NCBI RefSeq assembly: GCF_000218545.1 | Contig: NC_015671.1 | Location: forward strand, 2,046,001 to 2,110,000 | DNA from: Cellulomonas gilvus ATCC 13127 | GTDB taxonomy: Bacteria > Actinomycetota > Actinomycetes > Actinomycetales > Cellulomonadaceae | DNA: 64,000 nt | Reading direction: 5' to 3' | Shown: piece by piece, positions 16,173-24,721 of the stretch | How positions within the stretch are numbered: the stretch's first letter is position 1 | How the letters are laid out: each line of letters opens with the position of its first letter | The notes under the pieces: model-generated | What the model was told of the DNA's origin: nothing | The model's input: only the letters and a program-made list of their open reading frames with translations | Databases searched by the model: none | Position numbers and translations under genes: made by a program

Positions 16173-16952
16173 GTGACCGACGCGCTGGAGCTGCCCCGCT
16201 CGACCGTGCTGGCGCTGTGGCTCGCCACGAGCCGCCGCCCGCTGGGCGACGCCGCCGTACGCGCCGTGCAGGACGAGGACGAGCCGCACGAGGTGACCGA
16301 CGGCGCACCCGGTGACCCGCTCGCGACGACGCGCCCGTTGAGCGACGCGATCGCCGGGTGGGCGCGTGCGGGCACGCTCGAGGCGGTCGCCATGGCACCC
16401 GTCCCCGGAGACGTCGCGGGCGTCCCGGCCGCGGTCTCGCAGCAGGCGCTCGAGGCCGGCGAGGTGCTGCTGCTGCACGTGGACGGCACGTCGCTCGCGC
16501 TCGTCCCGCACGTGGTCGAGTTCGGCTCGGCGCTCGAGCCCGGACACCTGGTCACGTGGCACGTCACGCAGGTCGACGACTGGCGCCTGCGGGTGCAGGC
16601 GCTCGGCTCGCTCGAGGACGCGGACCGCGGGCTGCGCCAGGGCCTGGCCCAGGTCACCGAGGCGCTCGTGCGGCTCGACGTCGCGCACTGGGACACCGAG
16701 CGCGCGGACCGTGTGCTGAGCCTGCGCGACGCCGCGCTGCCGACGTGGCGGCTGCCGGACCGGCTCGACGCCCGGCGCGCCCGCGTGCTCGCGAGCGCCG
16801 CGCGGCTGCTCGCGATCGTCGACGTCGCGCTGCGGGACGACGGCGGCGCGGTGAGCCTGTGGCAGGCCGACCAGCGCACCGCGGCGCTGCGCGACGTCGA
16901 CCGGCTCGCCCGTCGCGCGCTCACGGCCGCGACGCACGCGCGGTCGGTCTGA
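16173..16952 (+). CDS. hypothetical actinobacterial protein, 259 aa
   Basis: The protein is acidic and soluble, with no signal peptide or membrane helix. The first ~25 residues (LELPRSTVLALWLATSRRPLGDAAVRAVQ) form a helix, the centre is a mixed alpha/beta region with LVPHVVEFGS and TWHVTQVDDWRLRVQAL, and the C-terminal ~100 residues are Arg/Ala-rich helices. No catalytic motif is recognised. TACCGT (16161-16166) ends six bases before the GTG start, so it is leaderless. It lies tail-to-tail with the glycogen synthase gene. Coding bias is strong, so the gene is real even though its role is unknown. Confidence 0.75.
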   Translation: MTDALELPRSTVLALWLATSRRPLGDAAVRAVQDEDEPHEVTDGAPGDPLATTRPLSDAIAGWARAGTLEAVAMAPVPGDVAGVPAAVSQQALEAGEVLLLHVDGTSLALVPHVVEFGSALEPGHLVTWHVTQVDDWRLRVQALGSLEDADRGLRQGLAQVTEALVRLDVAHWDTERADRVLSLRDAALPTWRLPDRLDARRARVLASAARLLAIVDVALRDDGGAVSLWQADQRTAALRDVDRLARRALTAATHARSV

Positions 16953-16979
16953 CGTCCGGCCCGAGGGGCCGGACGATCC

Positions 16980-18206
16980 TCAGCGCAGGACCGAGCGGTA
17001 CACGTCGAGCGTCTGCTCGGCGACCGCCGTCCAGGAGAAGTGCTCCTCGACGCGACGCCGGGCCGCGACCCCCCACGCGGCGGCGCGCGTCGGATCGCCG
17101 ACGGCCTGGGTGAGCGTCTCCGCCAGGTCCGCGACGAACCGCTCGGGGTCGCGCGGCGTGCCCGTGCCGTCCTGCACCTGGTCGATCGGGACGAGCCACC
17201 CGGTCACTCCGTCGTCGACCACCTCCGGGATGCCGCCCGTGGCCGTACCGACGACGGGCAGCCCCACGGCCATGGCCTCGAGGTTGACGATGCCCAGCGG
17301 CTCGTAGACCGACGGGCAGACGAAGACCGTGCCGTGCGCGAGGACCGCGACCAGGTCGGGCCGCGGCAGCATCTGCTCGATCCACACGACGCCCGAGCGC
17401 CGCTCGCGCAGCTGTGCGACGAGGCCGGTGACCTCGGCCGCGATCTCCGGGGTGTCGGGGGCGCCCGCGCACAGCACCAGCTGGACCTCGGGCGGCAGCG
17501 ACTCGGCGGCGCGCAGCAGGTACGGCAGGCCCTTCTGCCGCGTGATACGCCCGACGAACACGACCGCGGGACGCTCGGGGTCGACGCCCAGCGCGCGCAC
17601 GGTGCGCTCGGCCGCGGCGACCGCGTCGTCGTCCGTGGGGCGCTGCCAACCCGCGAGGTCGATGCCGTTGTGCACCACGTGCACGCGCGCGGGGTCGACC
17701 GCGGGGTAGCTGCGCAGGATGTCCGCGCGCATGCCGCCCGAGACCGCGATCACGCCCGCGGCGGACTCGTACGCGGTCCGCTCGACCCAGCTCGAGACCG
17801 CGTACCCGCCGCCCAGCTGCTCGGCCTTCCACGGCCGCAGCGGTTCGAGGCTGTGCGCGGTCAGCACGTGCGGCACGCCGTGCAGCAGGCTCGCGACGTG
17901 GCCCGCGAAGTTGGCGTACCAGGTGTGCGAGTGCACCAGGTCGGCGCGCACGCCGTCGTCGCCGACGAGACCCACGCCCGCCGCGATCTCGAGGTCGACG
18001 CCGAGGGTCTGCAGCGCACCGTTGGTGCCGGCCAGCCCGGCGGGCACGTCGTACCCGAGCACGCCCGGGGCCTCGCGCGGCCCGTCGAAGCAGTGCACCC
18101 GCACGTCGATCGAGCGCCGCAGCACCGCGGAGAGCTCCTCGACGTGCACCCCGGCACCGCCGTAGACGTGCGGGGGGTACTCGCGGGTGAGCATGTCGAC
18201 GCGCAC
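16980..18206 (-). CDS. glgA: GT4 glycogen synthase / maltose-1-phosphate synthase (GlgA/GlgM type)
   Basis: The 408-residue GT4 enzyme starts with the nucleotide-sugar fold RVDMLTREYPPHVYGGAGVHVEELS and has the phosphate-binding FVGRITRQKGLPYLL and the E-x7-E motif in YEPLGIVNLEAM. In actinobacteria this family uses ADP-glucose. The closest studied relative by arrangement is M. tuberculosis Rv1212c (GlgM), which makes maltose-1-phosphate and is also divergent from glgC. It may therefore feed the GlgE pathway rather than elongate glycogen directly. The start is GTG 18206, with a GGAGG-like site upstream. It is head-to-head with glgC across a 134-base region. Confidence 0.88.
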   Translation of the reverse strand: MRVDMLTREYPPHVYGGAGVHVEELSAVLRRSIDVRVHCFDGPREAPGVLGYDVPAGLAGTNGALQTLGVDLEIAAGVGLVGDDGVRADLVHSHTWYANFAGHVASLLHGVPHVLTAHSLEPLRPWKAEQLGGGYAVSSWVERTAYESAAGVIAVSGGMRADILRSYPAVDPARVHVVHNGIDLAGWQRPTDDDAVAAAERTVRALGVDPERPAVVFVGRITRQKGLPYLLRAAESLPPEVQLVLCAGAPDTPEIAAEVTGLVAQLRERRSGVVWIEQMLPRPDLVAVLAHGTVFVCPSVYEPLGIVNLEAMAVGLPVVGTATGGIPEVVDDGVTGWLVPIDQVQDGTGTPRDPERFVADLAETLTQAVGDPTRAAAWGVAARRRVEEHFSWTAVAEQTLDVYRSVLR

Positions 18207-18340
18207 GGTCTGCCTCCAGAGGTCCTCGACGATCCTGCGGCTGGGCGCCCGGTGGCGCCGACCCGTCCGATGCGCGACACGCTAGCGCGTCGGCGACCCC
18301 AGACCTCGCCGCCGACCGCGCCGGGGCCTAGGGTCGGGGC

Positions 18341-19582
18341 ATGGCAACACCCCGTGTCCTGGCCATCGTCCTCGCAGGTGGCGAGGGCAAGCGACTCATG
18401 CCGCTCACCGCGCACCGCGCGAAGCCCGCCGTGCCGTTCGGCGGGATCTACCGGCTGGTCGACTTCGCCCTGTCGAACGTCATCAACTCCCACTACCTGC
18501 ACGTGATCGTGCTGACCCAGTACAAGTCGCACAGCCTGGACCGGCACGTCTCGAAGACGTGGCGCATGTCGGCCCTGCTCGGCAACTACGTCGCGGCCGT
18601 CCCCGCGCAGCAGCGCGTGGGCAAGCACTGGTACCTCGGCAGCGCCGACGCGATCTACCAGTGCCTCAACATCATCGACGACGAGCGCCCCGACATCGTC
18701 GTCGTGGTCGGCGCCGACCACGTCTACCGCATGGACTTCTCGCAGATGGTCGACGCGCACATCGCGTCGGGCGCCGAGCTCACGGTCGCGGGCATCCGCC
18801 AGCCGATCAGCGAGGCCGACCAGTTCGGCGTGATCGAGACCGACCCGCTCGACCCGACGCGCATCAAGGCGTTCCGGGAGAAGCCGTCCGACCCGGTCGG
18901 GCTCGCGGACTCGCCGCTCGAGGTGCTCGCATCCATGGGCAACTACGTGGTCAACGCGGACGCGCTCATCCGTGCCGTGTCCGAGGACGCCGAGAACGTC
19001 AACAGCCGGCACGACATGGGCGGGGACATCGTGCCCGCATTCGTCGAGCGCGGCACCGCGGCGGTCTACGACTTCATCCGCAACGACGTGCCGGGCTCCA
19101 CGCCGCGCGACCGCGACTACTGGCGCGACGTCGGGACGATCGACGCGTTCTACGAGGCGAACATCGACCTCATCGCGGTCGAGCCCGTGTTCAACCTGTA
19201 CAACGACGAGTGGCCGCTGCACACGGGCTACACGGGCCTGCCGCCCGCCAAGTTCGTGCACGCCGGCGCGGGCCGCCTGGGCCACGCCGCGGACTCGATC
19301 GTCTCCCCCGGCGTGGTCGTCTCGGGCGCGACCGTCTCGGGCTCGGTGCTGTCCCCCGGGATCCGGCTGCACTCGTGGGCGCAGGTGACCGACTCGGTCC
19401 TGATGGACGGCGTGCAGGTCAGCCGGTACGCGCAGGTGCACCGCGCGATCCTCGACAAGAACGTCATCGTCCCCGAGCGCGCGCGCATCGGGCTCGACCA
19501 CGAGCACGACCTGGCACGCGGCTTCACCGTGACCGAGTCGGGCCTGACCGTCGTGCCGAAGGGCTCGATCATCACCGACTGA
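18341..19582 (+). CDS. glgC: glucose-1-phosphate adenylyltransferase
   Basis: The 413-residue enzyme makes ADP-glucose from ATP and glucose-1-phosphate, the committed step of glycogen synthesis. The N-terminal nucleotidyltransferase domain has [29 protein letters not shown]; substrate motifs [18 protein letters not shown] and ASMGNYVV follow; the C-terminal ~120 residues form a left-handed beta helix ([16 protein letters not shown]). The length is typical for bacterial GlgC. The ATG at 18341 is preceded by TAGGGT (18329-18334) at six bases, so it is leaderless. It faces away from the glycogen synthase gene. Confidence 0.97.
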   Translation: MATPRVLAIVLAGGEGKRLMPLTAHRAKPAVPFGGIYRLVDFALSNVINSHYLHVIVLTQYKSHSLDRHVSKTWRMSALLGNYVAAVPAQQRVGKHWYLGSADAIYQCLNIIDDERPDIVVVVGADHVYRMDFSQMVDAHIASGAELTVAGIRQPISEADQFGVIETDPLDPTRIKAFREKPSDPVGLADSPLEVLASMGNYVVNADALIRAVSEDAENVNSRHDMGGDIVPAFVERGTAAVYDFIRNDVPGSTPRDRDYWRDVGTIDAFYEANIDLIAVEPVFNLYNDEWPLHTGYTGLPPAKFVHAGAGRLGHAADSIVSPGVVVSGATVSGSVLSPGIRLHSWAQVTDSVLMDGVQVSRYAQVHRAILDKNVIVPERARIGLDHEHDLARGFTVTESGLTVVPKGSIITD

Positions 19583-19602
19583 GGCCGCCCGGCCACGGTG
19601 TG

Positions 19603-19635
19603 AACGACCCCGGTCCGACGAGGGCCGGGGTCGTT
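19603..19635 (+). terminator. glgC terminator overlapping the serB promoter
   Basis: A 14-base stem (AACGACCCCGGTCC at 19603-19616 with its partner at 19622-19635, one G-T pair) has a five-base loop. It lies 20 bases past the glgC stop. The serB -10 element TACCCT (19635-19640) begins at its last base, so termination and initiation signals are packed together. Confidence 0.8.
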
Positions 19636-19646
19636 ACCCTGCGTCC

Positions 19647-20300
19647 GTGACCGACCGCCCCCGCCCCGCCGCCGGCCTGCTCGTGATGGACGTCGACTCG
19701 ACCCTCATCACGTCCGAGGTGATCGAGCTGCTCGCCGAGCACGCGGGTTCGCGGGCGCGCGTCGCGGAGGTCACCGAACGCGCCATGCGCGGTGAGCTCG
19801 ACTTCACGGCGTCGCTGCACGAGCGTGTCGCGACGCTTGCCGGGCTCCCCGAGTCGGTGCTCGCTCTGGTGGCGCACGAGATCGAGCTGTCCCCCGGCGC
19901 CCGTGAGCTGGTCGCCGACGTGCAGGGCCGCGGGTGGGCCGTCGGGCTCGTCTCGGGCGGATTCGTCGAGCTGGTCGCGCCGCTGGCCGCCTCGCTGGGG
20001 ATCGACCTGTTCCGCGCCAACGCGCTCGAGGTGGCGGACGGGCACCTCACGGGCCGGGTCTCCGGACCCGTCGTCGACCGGGCGGCCAAGGCGGTCGCTC
20101 TGCGGGAGTACGCCACCGCCGTGGGTGTGCCGCTCGAGCGCACGGTCGCGATCGGCGACGGCGCGAACGACCTCGACATGCTCGCGACGGCGGGGTTCGG
20201 CATCGCGTTCAACGCCAAGCCCGTGGTCGCGGCGCAGGCCGACGCGACCATCGAGGGGCGGCTCGACGCGGCGCTCGCGCTGCCGCCGCTCGCGCGCTGA
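19647..20300 (+). CDS. serB: phosphoserine phosphatase
   Basis: The 217-residue HAD-family enzyme hydrolyses O-phosphoserine to serine, the last step of serine synthesis. It shows the catalytic DVDSTLI (nucleophile Asp and acid Asp two residues later), the motif II segment GLVSGGF, the lysine of RAAKAVALREYA and the metal site AIGDGANDLDMLATAG. It lacks the N-terminal ACT domain of longer actinobacterial SerB2 proteins. The GTG start follows TACCCT by six bases, so the message is leaderless. It ends seven bases before the stop of a convergent phosphatase gene. Confidence 0.92.
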   Translation: MTDRPRPAAGLLVMDVDSTLITSEVIELLAEHAGSRARVAEVTERAMRGELDFTASLHERVATLAGLPESVLALVAHEIELSPGARELVADVQGRGWAVGLVSGGFVELVAPLAASLGIDLFRANALEVADGHLTGRVSGPVVDRAAKAVALREYATAVGVPLERTVAIGDGANDLDMLATAGFGIAFNAKPVVAAQADATIEGRLDAALALPPLAR

Positions 20301-20306
20301 GCGCCG

Positions 20307-20819
20307 TCAGCCGGGCGTGACCAGCCGCGCGAGCCGCGCGGCGCGGGGTGCGAGGTCGCCCCACGGACCGGTGTGCTCCAGCAGCGACCACGACGCGGTC
20401 GGTACGCCGACCTGCACACGTGCGAGCGCGGCCTCGTCGGACCCGGGTCCCGCGAGCGTCGACGCCAGGTGGGACATCGTGGGCTCGTGGCCGACCACGA
20501 CGAGCGTCGCGACGTCGTCCGGTGCGTCGGCCAGCAGCGCCAGCAACGAGCGCATGCCCGCGTCGTACACCTCGTCGCGGTACTCCACGCGCGGCTCGGC
20601 GGCCAGCGACGCACGCACGAGCTCCCACGTCTGCCGGGTGCGCACGGCCGACGAGCACCAGACGAGGTCCGGTGCGATGCCCGCCTGCTCGAGCGCGGCG
20701 CCGACGCCGGGGCACTGGCGTCGCCCCTGCAGCGCGAGCGGACGCTCGTGGTCGGGCATGCCGTCGGGGTGCTCGGCCTTGGCGTGCCGCAGGAGCACCA
20801 GGCGGCGGGAGGTGGTCAC
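20307..20819 (-). CDS. SixA-type histidine phosphatase
   Basis: The 170-residue protein has the phosphohistidine motif as LVLLRHAKAEHPD near the N-terminus, SSAVRTRQTWE, and the second catalytic His in VVVGHEPTMSHLA. These place it in the small SixA subgroup of the histidine phosphatase superfamily. It dephosphorylates an unknown phosphoester or phosphohistidine substrate. GTG 20819 is taken as the start, since the preceding residues of the longer frame are not conserved-looking. The gene is convergent with serB. Confidence 0.85.
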   Translation of the reverse strand: MTTSRRLVLLRHAKAEHPDGMPDHERPLALQGRRQCPGVGAALEQAGIAPDLVWCSSAVRTRQTWELVRASLAAEPRVEYRDEVYDAGMRSLLALLADAPDDVATLVVVGHEPTMSHLASTLAGPGSDEAALARVQVGVPTASWSLLEHTGPWGDLAPRAARLARLVTPG

Positions 20820-20896
20820 GCGACCAGCGTGCCACACGCGCGCACGCGCTCCCGCGACCGGCCGCGGCGCCCGTCCGTGGGTACGTGCGAGGACCG

Positions 20897-21394
20897 TCAG
20901 CGGTCGGCGGACCCCGGGTGCCAGGCGAGCGACTGCACCACCGCGGTGCGGCCCAGGTCCTGCACGTCCTGCTCGGACAGCACGAACACGTCCGGCACCT
21001 CGGTCGGCATCGCGGGACGTGAGGTCCCGCTCTGCGCAGGCCCGCGCGGGCTGATCGCCACCGGCTGGGCCGACTCGGTCGCCGCGAGGGCCAGCCGCTC
21101 GTACGGGTCACGGCGCGCCGCCTCGTCGGGTGCGAGCGCCCCGATCGCGACCAGCACGGCCCGGGCGTCCTCGAGGTAGCTCTCACGCACCCACTGCGCC
21201 CACATCGGCAGCGCGTCGAACCGCAGTCCCGCGTGCGCGGGCCGGCGCTCGAACAGAGTCCGCGCCGCGAGCTCGACGAGCTCGACGGACCGACGTTCCT
21301 CGGCGGACGCCCGGGCGCGTGCCGCACGCTCCTCGTCGAGAGCCTTGCGGTACTGCGCGACGCGATCCGCGACGTTGTCGGCTGCGACGTCCAT
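20897..21394 (-). CDS. hypothetical protein, 165 aa
   Basis: No family is recognised. The N-terminal half is a charged helix (VADRVAQYRKALDEERAARARASAEERRSVELVELAARTLF) that could be a coiled coil. The middle has FDALPMWAQWVRESYLEDARAVL, and the last third is Pro/Ser-rich with a closing LSEQDVQDLGRTAVVQSLAWHPG. The ATG at 21394 has AGGGGAG at good spacing, so it is preferred over a start at 21439. It lies between the histidine phosphatase gene and fabI, all leftward. Confidence 0.7.
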   Translation of the reverse strand: MDVAADNVADRVAQYRKALDEERAARARASAEERRSVELVELAARTLFERRPAHAGLRFDALPMWAQWVRESYLEDARAVLVAIGALAPDEAARRDPYERLALAATESAQPVAISPRGPAQSGTSRPAMPTEVPDVFVLSEQDVQDLGRTAVVQSLAWHPGSADR

Positions 21395-21481
21395 GCCACT
21401 CCCCTGGTCCAGCTCCTGCACTGACCTACCTATCGGCACGTCGGCGCGGAAGTTGACCCCGTGGGCACGTGACTTTGCGGG

Positions 21482-22252
21482 TCATTGACCCATCGCGTGC
21501 ACACCGCCGTCGACGTGCACGATCTCGCCCGTCGTCGCGGGGAACCAGTCGGAGAGCAGGGCCGCCACGGCGCGCGCGGTGGGCTCGGGATCCGTCACGT
21601 CCCAGCCGAGCGGCGCACGCGTGGACCAGTTCGCCTCCATCGCCTCGAAGCCCGGGATGGACTTGGCGGCGGTGGTGCGGATCGGCCCCGCGGAGACCAG
21701 GTTCACGCGCACACCCGAGGCGCCCAGGTCGCGCGCCAGGTAGCGCGACGTCGACTCGAACGCGGCCTTGGCCACGCCCATCCAGTCGTACACCGGCCAC
21801 GCGAACTTCGCGTCGAACGTGAGGCCGACGATCGAGCCGCCACCCGTGAGCAGCGGCTGCGCCGCGACCGCGAGCGACTTGAGCGAGTACGCCGAGACCT
21901 CGAGCGCCGTGGCGACGTCCGCCCACTCACCCGCCAGGAAGTTGCCGCCCATGACGGACTGCGGCGCGAAGCCGATGGAGTGCACCACGCCGTCGAGCGA
22001 GTCCAGGCCGGCCTCGCGCACGCGGTCCGCGAGCGCGGCCAGGTCCTCGGCGTCCGTGACGTCGAGCTGCACGACGGGCGCCTCCTGCGGGAGGCGGCGC
22101 GCGATCGCCTGGGTGAGCCGGAACTGACGTCCGAAGGATGTGAGCACCACCTGGGCGCCCTCCTCCTGGGCCAGGCGCGCGACGTGGAACGCGATCGATC
22201 CGTCGGTCAGGACGCCGGTGACGAGCAGCTTCTTGCCGGTGAGCAGGCCCAT
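21482..22252 (-). CDS. fabI: enoyl-[acyl-carrier-protein] reductase (NADH)
   Basis: The 256-residue enzyme is a FabI/InhA-type short-chain dehydrogenase that reduces trans-2-enoyl-ACP in fatty acid elongation. It has the atypical nucleotide site KKLLVTGVLTDGSIAFHVARLA, the segment VVHSIGFAP, and catalytic Tyr and Lys in YDWMGVAKAAFE, followed by NLVSAGPIRTTAAK lining the triclosan/isoniazid pocket. It lies 38 bases downstream of fabG, the same order as mabA-inhA of mycobacteria, so the two are one operon of type II fatty acid synthesis. Confidence 0.95.
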   Translation of the reverse strand: MGLLTGKKLLVTGVLTDGSIAFHVARLAQEEGAQVVLTSFGRQFRLTQAIARRLPQEAPVVQLDVTDAEDLAALADRVREAGLDSLDGVVHSIGFAPQSVMGGNFLAGEWADVATALEVSAYSLKSLAVAAQPLLTGGGSIVGLTFDAKFAWPVYDWMGVAKAAFESTSRYLARDLGASGVRVNLVSAGPIRTTAAKSIPGFEAMEANWSTRAPLGWDVTDPEPTARAVAALLSDWFPATTGEIVHVDGGVHAMGQ

Positions 22253-22290
22253 GCGTGGTCTCTCTTCTGCTGGAGCGGTCAGGGGGTGCG

Positions 22291-23058
22291 TCAGTGGCCC
22301 ATGCCGAGGCCGCCGTCGACCGGCAGCACGGCTCCGCTGATGTAGCCGGCCTCGGGCGAGGCGATGAACTCGACGGCGGCGGCGACCTCGTCGGGCTGGG
22401 CGAAGCGGCCCGCGGGGACCGCCGCGCGGTAGGACGCCTGCGTGGCCTCGGGCAGCGCACGCGTCATGTCCGTGTCGATGAACCCGGGGGCGACGACGTT
22501 GGCGGTGATCCCGCGCCCGCCGAGCTCACGCGTGATCGAGCGGGCCATGCCCACGAGCGCCGCCTTGGAGGAGGCGTAGTTGACCTGGCCCGGGCCGCCG
22601 TACAGGCCGACGACGGACGAGATCAGGACGATGCGGCCGCGGCGCAGCCGGATCATCGGCTTGCTGGCCCGCCGCACGCAGCGGAACGCGCCCTTGAGGT
22701 TGACGTCGAGCACGTCGTCGAACTCCTCGTCGGTCATCCGCATGAGGAGCTGGTCACGCGTGATGCCCGCGTTCGCGACGAGCACCTCGACCGGTCCGAG
22801 CTCGGCCTCGACCTGGCTGAACGCGGCGTCCACCGACGCGCTGTCCCGCACGTCGCCGACGACGCCCAGCACGCCGTCGGGCAGGTCGCCCGAGCGGTAG
22901 AGCGTGGCGACCCGGTCCCCCGCGGCCACGAAACGCTCGGCGATCGCACGGCCGATGCCGCGGTTCGCGCCGGTCACGAGCACGACGCGGGGCGCCCGCT
23001 CGGGCGCGGTCGGGGCGACGGCCGGCTGGGTGGTCGCGTTGTCGGATGTCTCAGGCAC
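22291..23058 (-). CDS. fabG: 3-oxoacyl-ACP reductase
   Basis: The 255-residue short-chain dehydrogenase has an Ala/Pro-rich leader of ~23 residues, then the NADPH site VVLVTGANRGIGRAIAERF, the NAGITRDQLLMRM segment, catalytic SSVVGLYGGPGQVNYASSKAAL with Ser, Tyr and Lys, and the C-terminal GGLGMGH. It reduces 3-oxoacyl-ACP in the elongation cycle and is paired with fabI downstream. TACCGT lies eight bases before the GTG start, suggesting a leaderless or nearly leaderless message. Confidence 0.93.
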   Translation of the reverse strand: MPETSDNATTQPAVAPTAPERAPRVVLVTGANRGIGRAIAERFVAAGDRVATLYRSGDLPDGVLGVVGDVRDSASVDAAFSQVEAELGPVEVLVANAGITRDQLLMRMTDEEFDDVLDVNLKGAFRCVRRASKPMIRLRRGRIVLISSVVGLYGGPGQVNYASSKAALVGMARSITRELGGRGITANVVAPGFIDTDMTRALPEATQASYRAAVPAGRFAQPDEVAAAVEFIASPEAGYISGAVLPVDGGLGMGH

Positions 23059-23187
23059 GGTTCACGACGGTAGCCGAGCCCACGCGCGGCCCGGGGCACC
23101 GGCACGGCACAGTTTGCGGGCGGACAGTTGTGGGAGCCCCACAAAACGGCGACCCGCCGCCGCGCCACCGGGACGTACGATCGTGGG

Positions 23188-23505
23188 GTGAGCAACCGCC
23201 GCGAGCCCGAGGTGCACCGCATCAGCGCGGCACCCGAGCCGCTGTCGCAGGACGTGGCGCGCCGCCAGCGCCGCTACCTGGTGCAGATGGGCGTCCGCGT
23301 GCTGTGCTTCCTGCTCGCGATCGTCACGTGGTCCCACGTGCCGACGTGGTTCTCGCTGGTGCTGATCGTCGCTGCCGTGGTCCTGCCCTACGTGGCGGTG
23401 CTGCTCGCGAACGCGGGCCGCGAGCGCAGGGACGTCGAGGTGTTCGTCGACCCGCGGATGCTGCCCGGCGGGGGCCGTCCCGGTGAGCTGGGGAGTGACC
23501 GTTGA
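23188..23505 (+). CDS. DUF3099 membrane protein
   Basis: The 105-residue protein has a short N-terminal region with HRISAAPEPLSQDVARRQRRYLVQMGVR, typical of DUF3099, followed by two membrane helices (VLCFLLAIVTW and WFSLVLIVAAVVLPYVAVLLA). Its function is unknown, though it is widely conserved in actinobacteria. TACGAT (23176-23181) ends six bases before GTG 23188, so the gene is leaderless. Its stop overlaps the start of the 82-residue gene downstream. Confidence 0.82.
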   Translation: MSNRREPEVHRISAAPEPLSQDVARRQRRYLVQMGVRVLCFLLAIVTWSHVPTWFSLVLIVAAVVLPYVAVLLANAGRERRDVEVFVDPRMLPGGGRPGELGSDR

Positions 23506-23750
23506 ACCTGTTCGCGCCGGATGCCGTCGACGAGCTCGTGTGCAGCGCACGGCGGTGCCGCAACGAGCCCGCGTGGGGCCTGCTGTGGAACAACCCGAAG
23601 CTGCACACCGCCGAGCGGCGCAAGGTGTGGCTCGCGTGCGAGGACCACCGCGAGCACCTCACGCAGTACCTGGACGTCCGGGGGTTCCTGCGCGACACCG
23701 TGCCCGTGGACGCGCTCGAGCGCACCGGGCCGGCGGCGGAGCCGTCGTGA
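23502..23750 (+). CDS. small Cys/His protein, 82 aa, unknown function
   Basis: The frame starts at TTG 23502, overlapping the DUF3099 stop (TTGA). It has cysteines in CSARRC and CEDH with a following His, a spacing that could bind one zinc ion, and conserved-looking tryptophans in EPAWGLLWNNPKLHT. Proteins of this look are often labelled acetone carboxylase in databases, but at 82 residues it cannot be that enzyme. It sits between the DUF3099 and SURF1 genes and is probably co-transcribed with them. Confidence 0.7.
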   Translation: MNLFAPDAVDELVCSARRCRNEPAWGLLWNNPKLHTAERRKVWLACEDHREHLTQYLDVRGFLRDTVPVDALERTGPAAEPS

Positions 23751-23766
23751 CGGCCGCGGGTCGGCC

Positions 23767-24717
23767 GTGACCCCAGCCCGGCGGCGCGCGACCGCGCTGG
23801 TGCTGGTGGGCGTGCTGGTGGCGACCGCGTGCGTGTTCCTGGGCCGCTGGCAGTGGCACCGGCACGAGTGGCGGGACGCGCAGATCGCGATCGTGGAGGC
23901 CAACTACGACGCGGCACCCCGCCCGGTCGTGGACGTGCTGCCCGAGCCCACGTCACCTCTGCCCGACGACGCGCAGTGGCGCCCCGTGACGCTCACGGGC
24001 CGCTACCTGCCCGAGGCGACCGTGATGCTGCGCAACCGGCCCGTGGACCAGAACCCCGCGTACCACGTGCTCGTGCCGTTCCAGGACTCGGCCTCGGGCG
24101 CGGTCCTCGTCGTCGACCGCGGGTGGGTGCCCACGGGCGAGGACGCGAGCCAGGCGGTCGACGTCCCCGCGCCGCCCACGGGCGAGGTCACGCTCGTCGT
24201 GCGCCTGCGCACCGCCGAGCGGCCGTCGTCGCGCACCGCGTCACCCGGCTGGGTGCACGCGATCGCCCCGGCCCAGGTGCTCCCCGCGGGTGGTCTGCCG
24301 GAACGGACCGAGGCCTTCACCGGAGCGTACGGTCAGCGCGTCTCCGAGGACCCGGCGCCGCAGGTCCTGCCCGCGCCGCTCGCGGAGCCCGACCTGGACC
24401 CCGGCTCGCACCTGTCGTACGCGTTCCAGTGGTGGGTGTTCGCGCTCGGGGCGCTGCTCGGCCTGTCCTGGCTCGCCCGACGCGAGCTGGTCGACGAGCG
24501 CGACGGCGTGTTCGACCCGACGCGTGAGCCTGCACCGGAGCCGCCCGCGGTGGGCACCGGGCTCGACGAGCCCGGCGTCGCCGCGGGGCGGACGCCGGTC
24601 CACGACGACCGGCAGCCCGCGCCCGCACGACGCCGTCCCCGCCGGCGCGAGGGGCGCGCGGAGGCGGAGGAGGACGCCCTGATCGAGGCGCAGCTCGAGG
24701 ACGACCTGCGCGCGTGA
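23767..24717 (+). CDS. SURF1-family cytochrome oxidase biogenesis protein
   Basis: The 316-residue protein has two membrane helices bracketing a periplasmic-side domain: ALVLVGVLVATACVFLGRWQWHRHEWR near the N-terminus and FQWWVFALGALLGLSWLAR near residue 235. SURF1 motifs include GRYLPEATVMLRNRP, YHVLVPF and VVDRGWVP. A charged, Pro/Arg-rich tail of ~65 residues is specific to actinobacteria. SURF1 assists insertion of heme a into cytochrome c oxidase, which fits the ctaA gene elsewhere in this window. The GTG at 23767 is the first plausible start after the upstream stop. It ends four bases before the convergent ABC-F gene. Confidence 0.88.
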   Translation: MTPARRRATALVLVGVLVATACVFLGRWQWHRHEWRDAQIAIVEANYDAAPRPVVDVLPEPTSPLPDDAQWRPVTLTGRYLPEATVMLRNRPVDQNPAYHVLVPFQDSASGAVLVVDRGWVPTGEDASQAVDVPAPPTGEVTLVVRLRTAERPSSRTASPGWVHAIAPAQVLPAGGLPERTEAFTGAYGQRVSEDPAPQVLPAPLAEPDLDPGSHLSYAFQWWVFALGALLGLSWLARRELVDERDGVFDPTREPAPEPPAVGTGLDEPGVAAGRTPVHDDRQPAPARRRPRRREGRAEAEEDALIEAQLEDDLRA

Positions 24718-24721
24718 CCCC

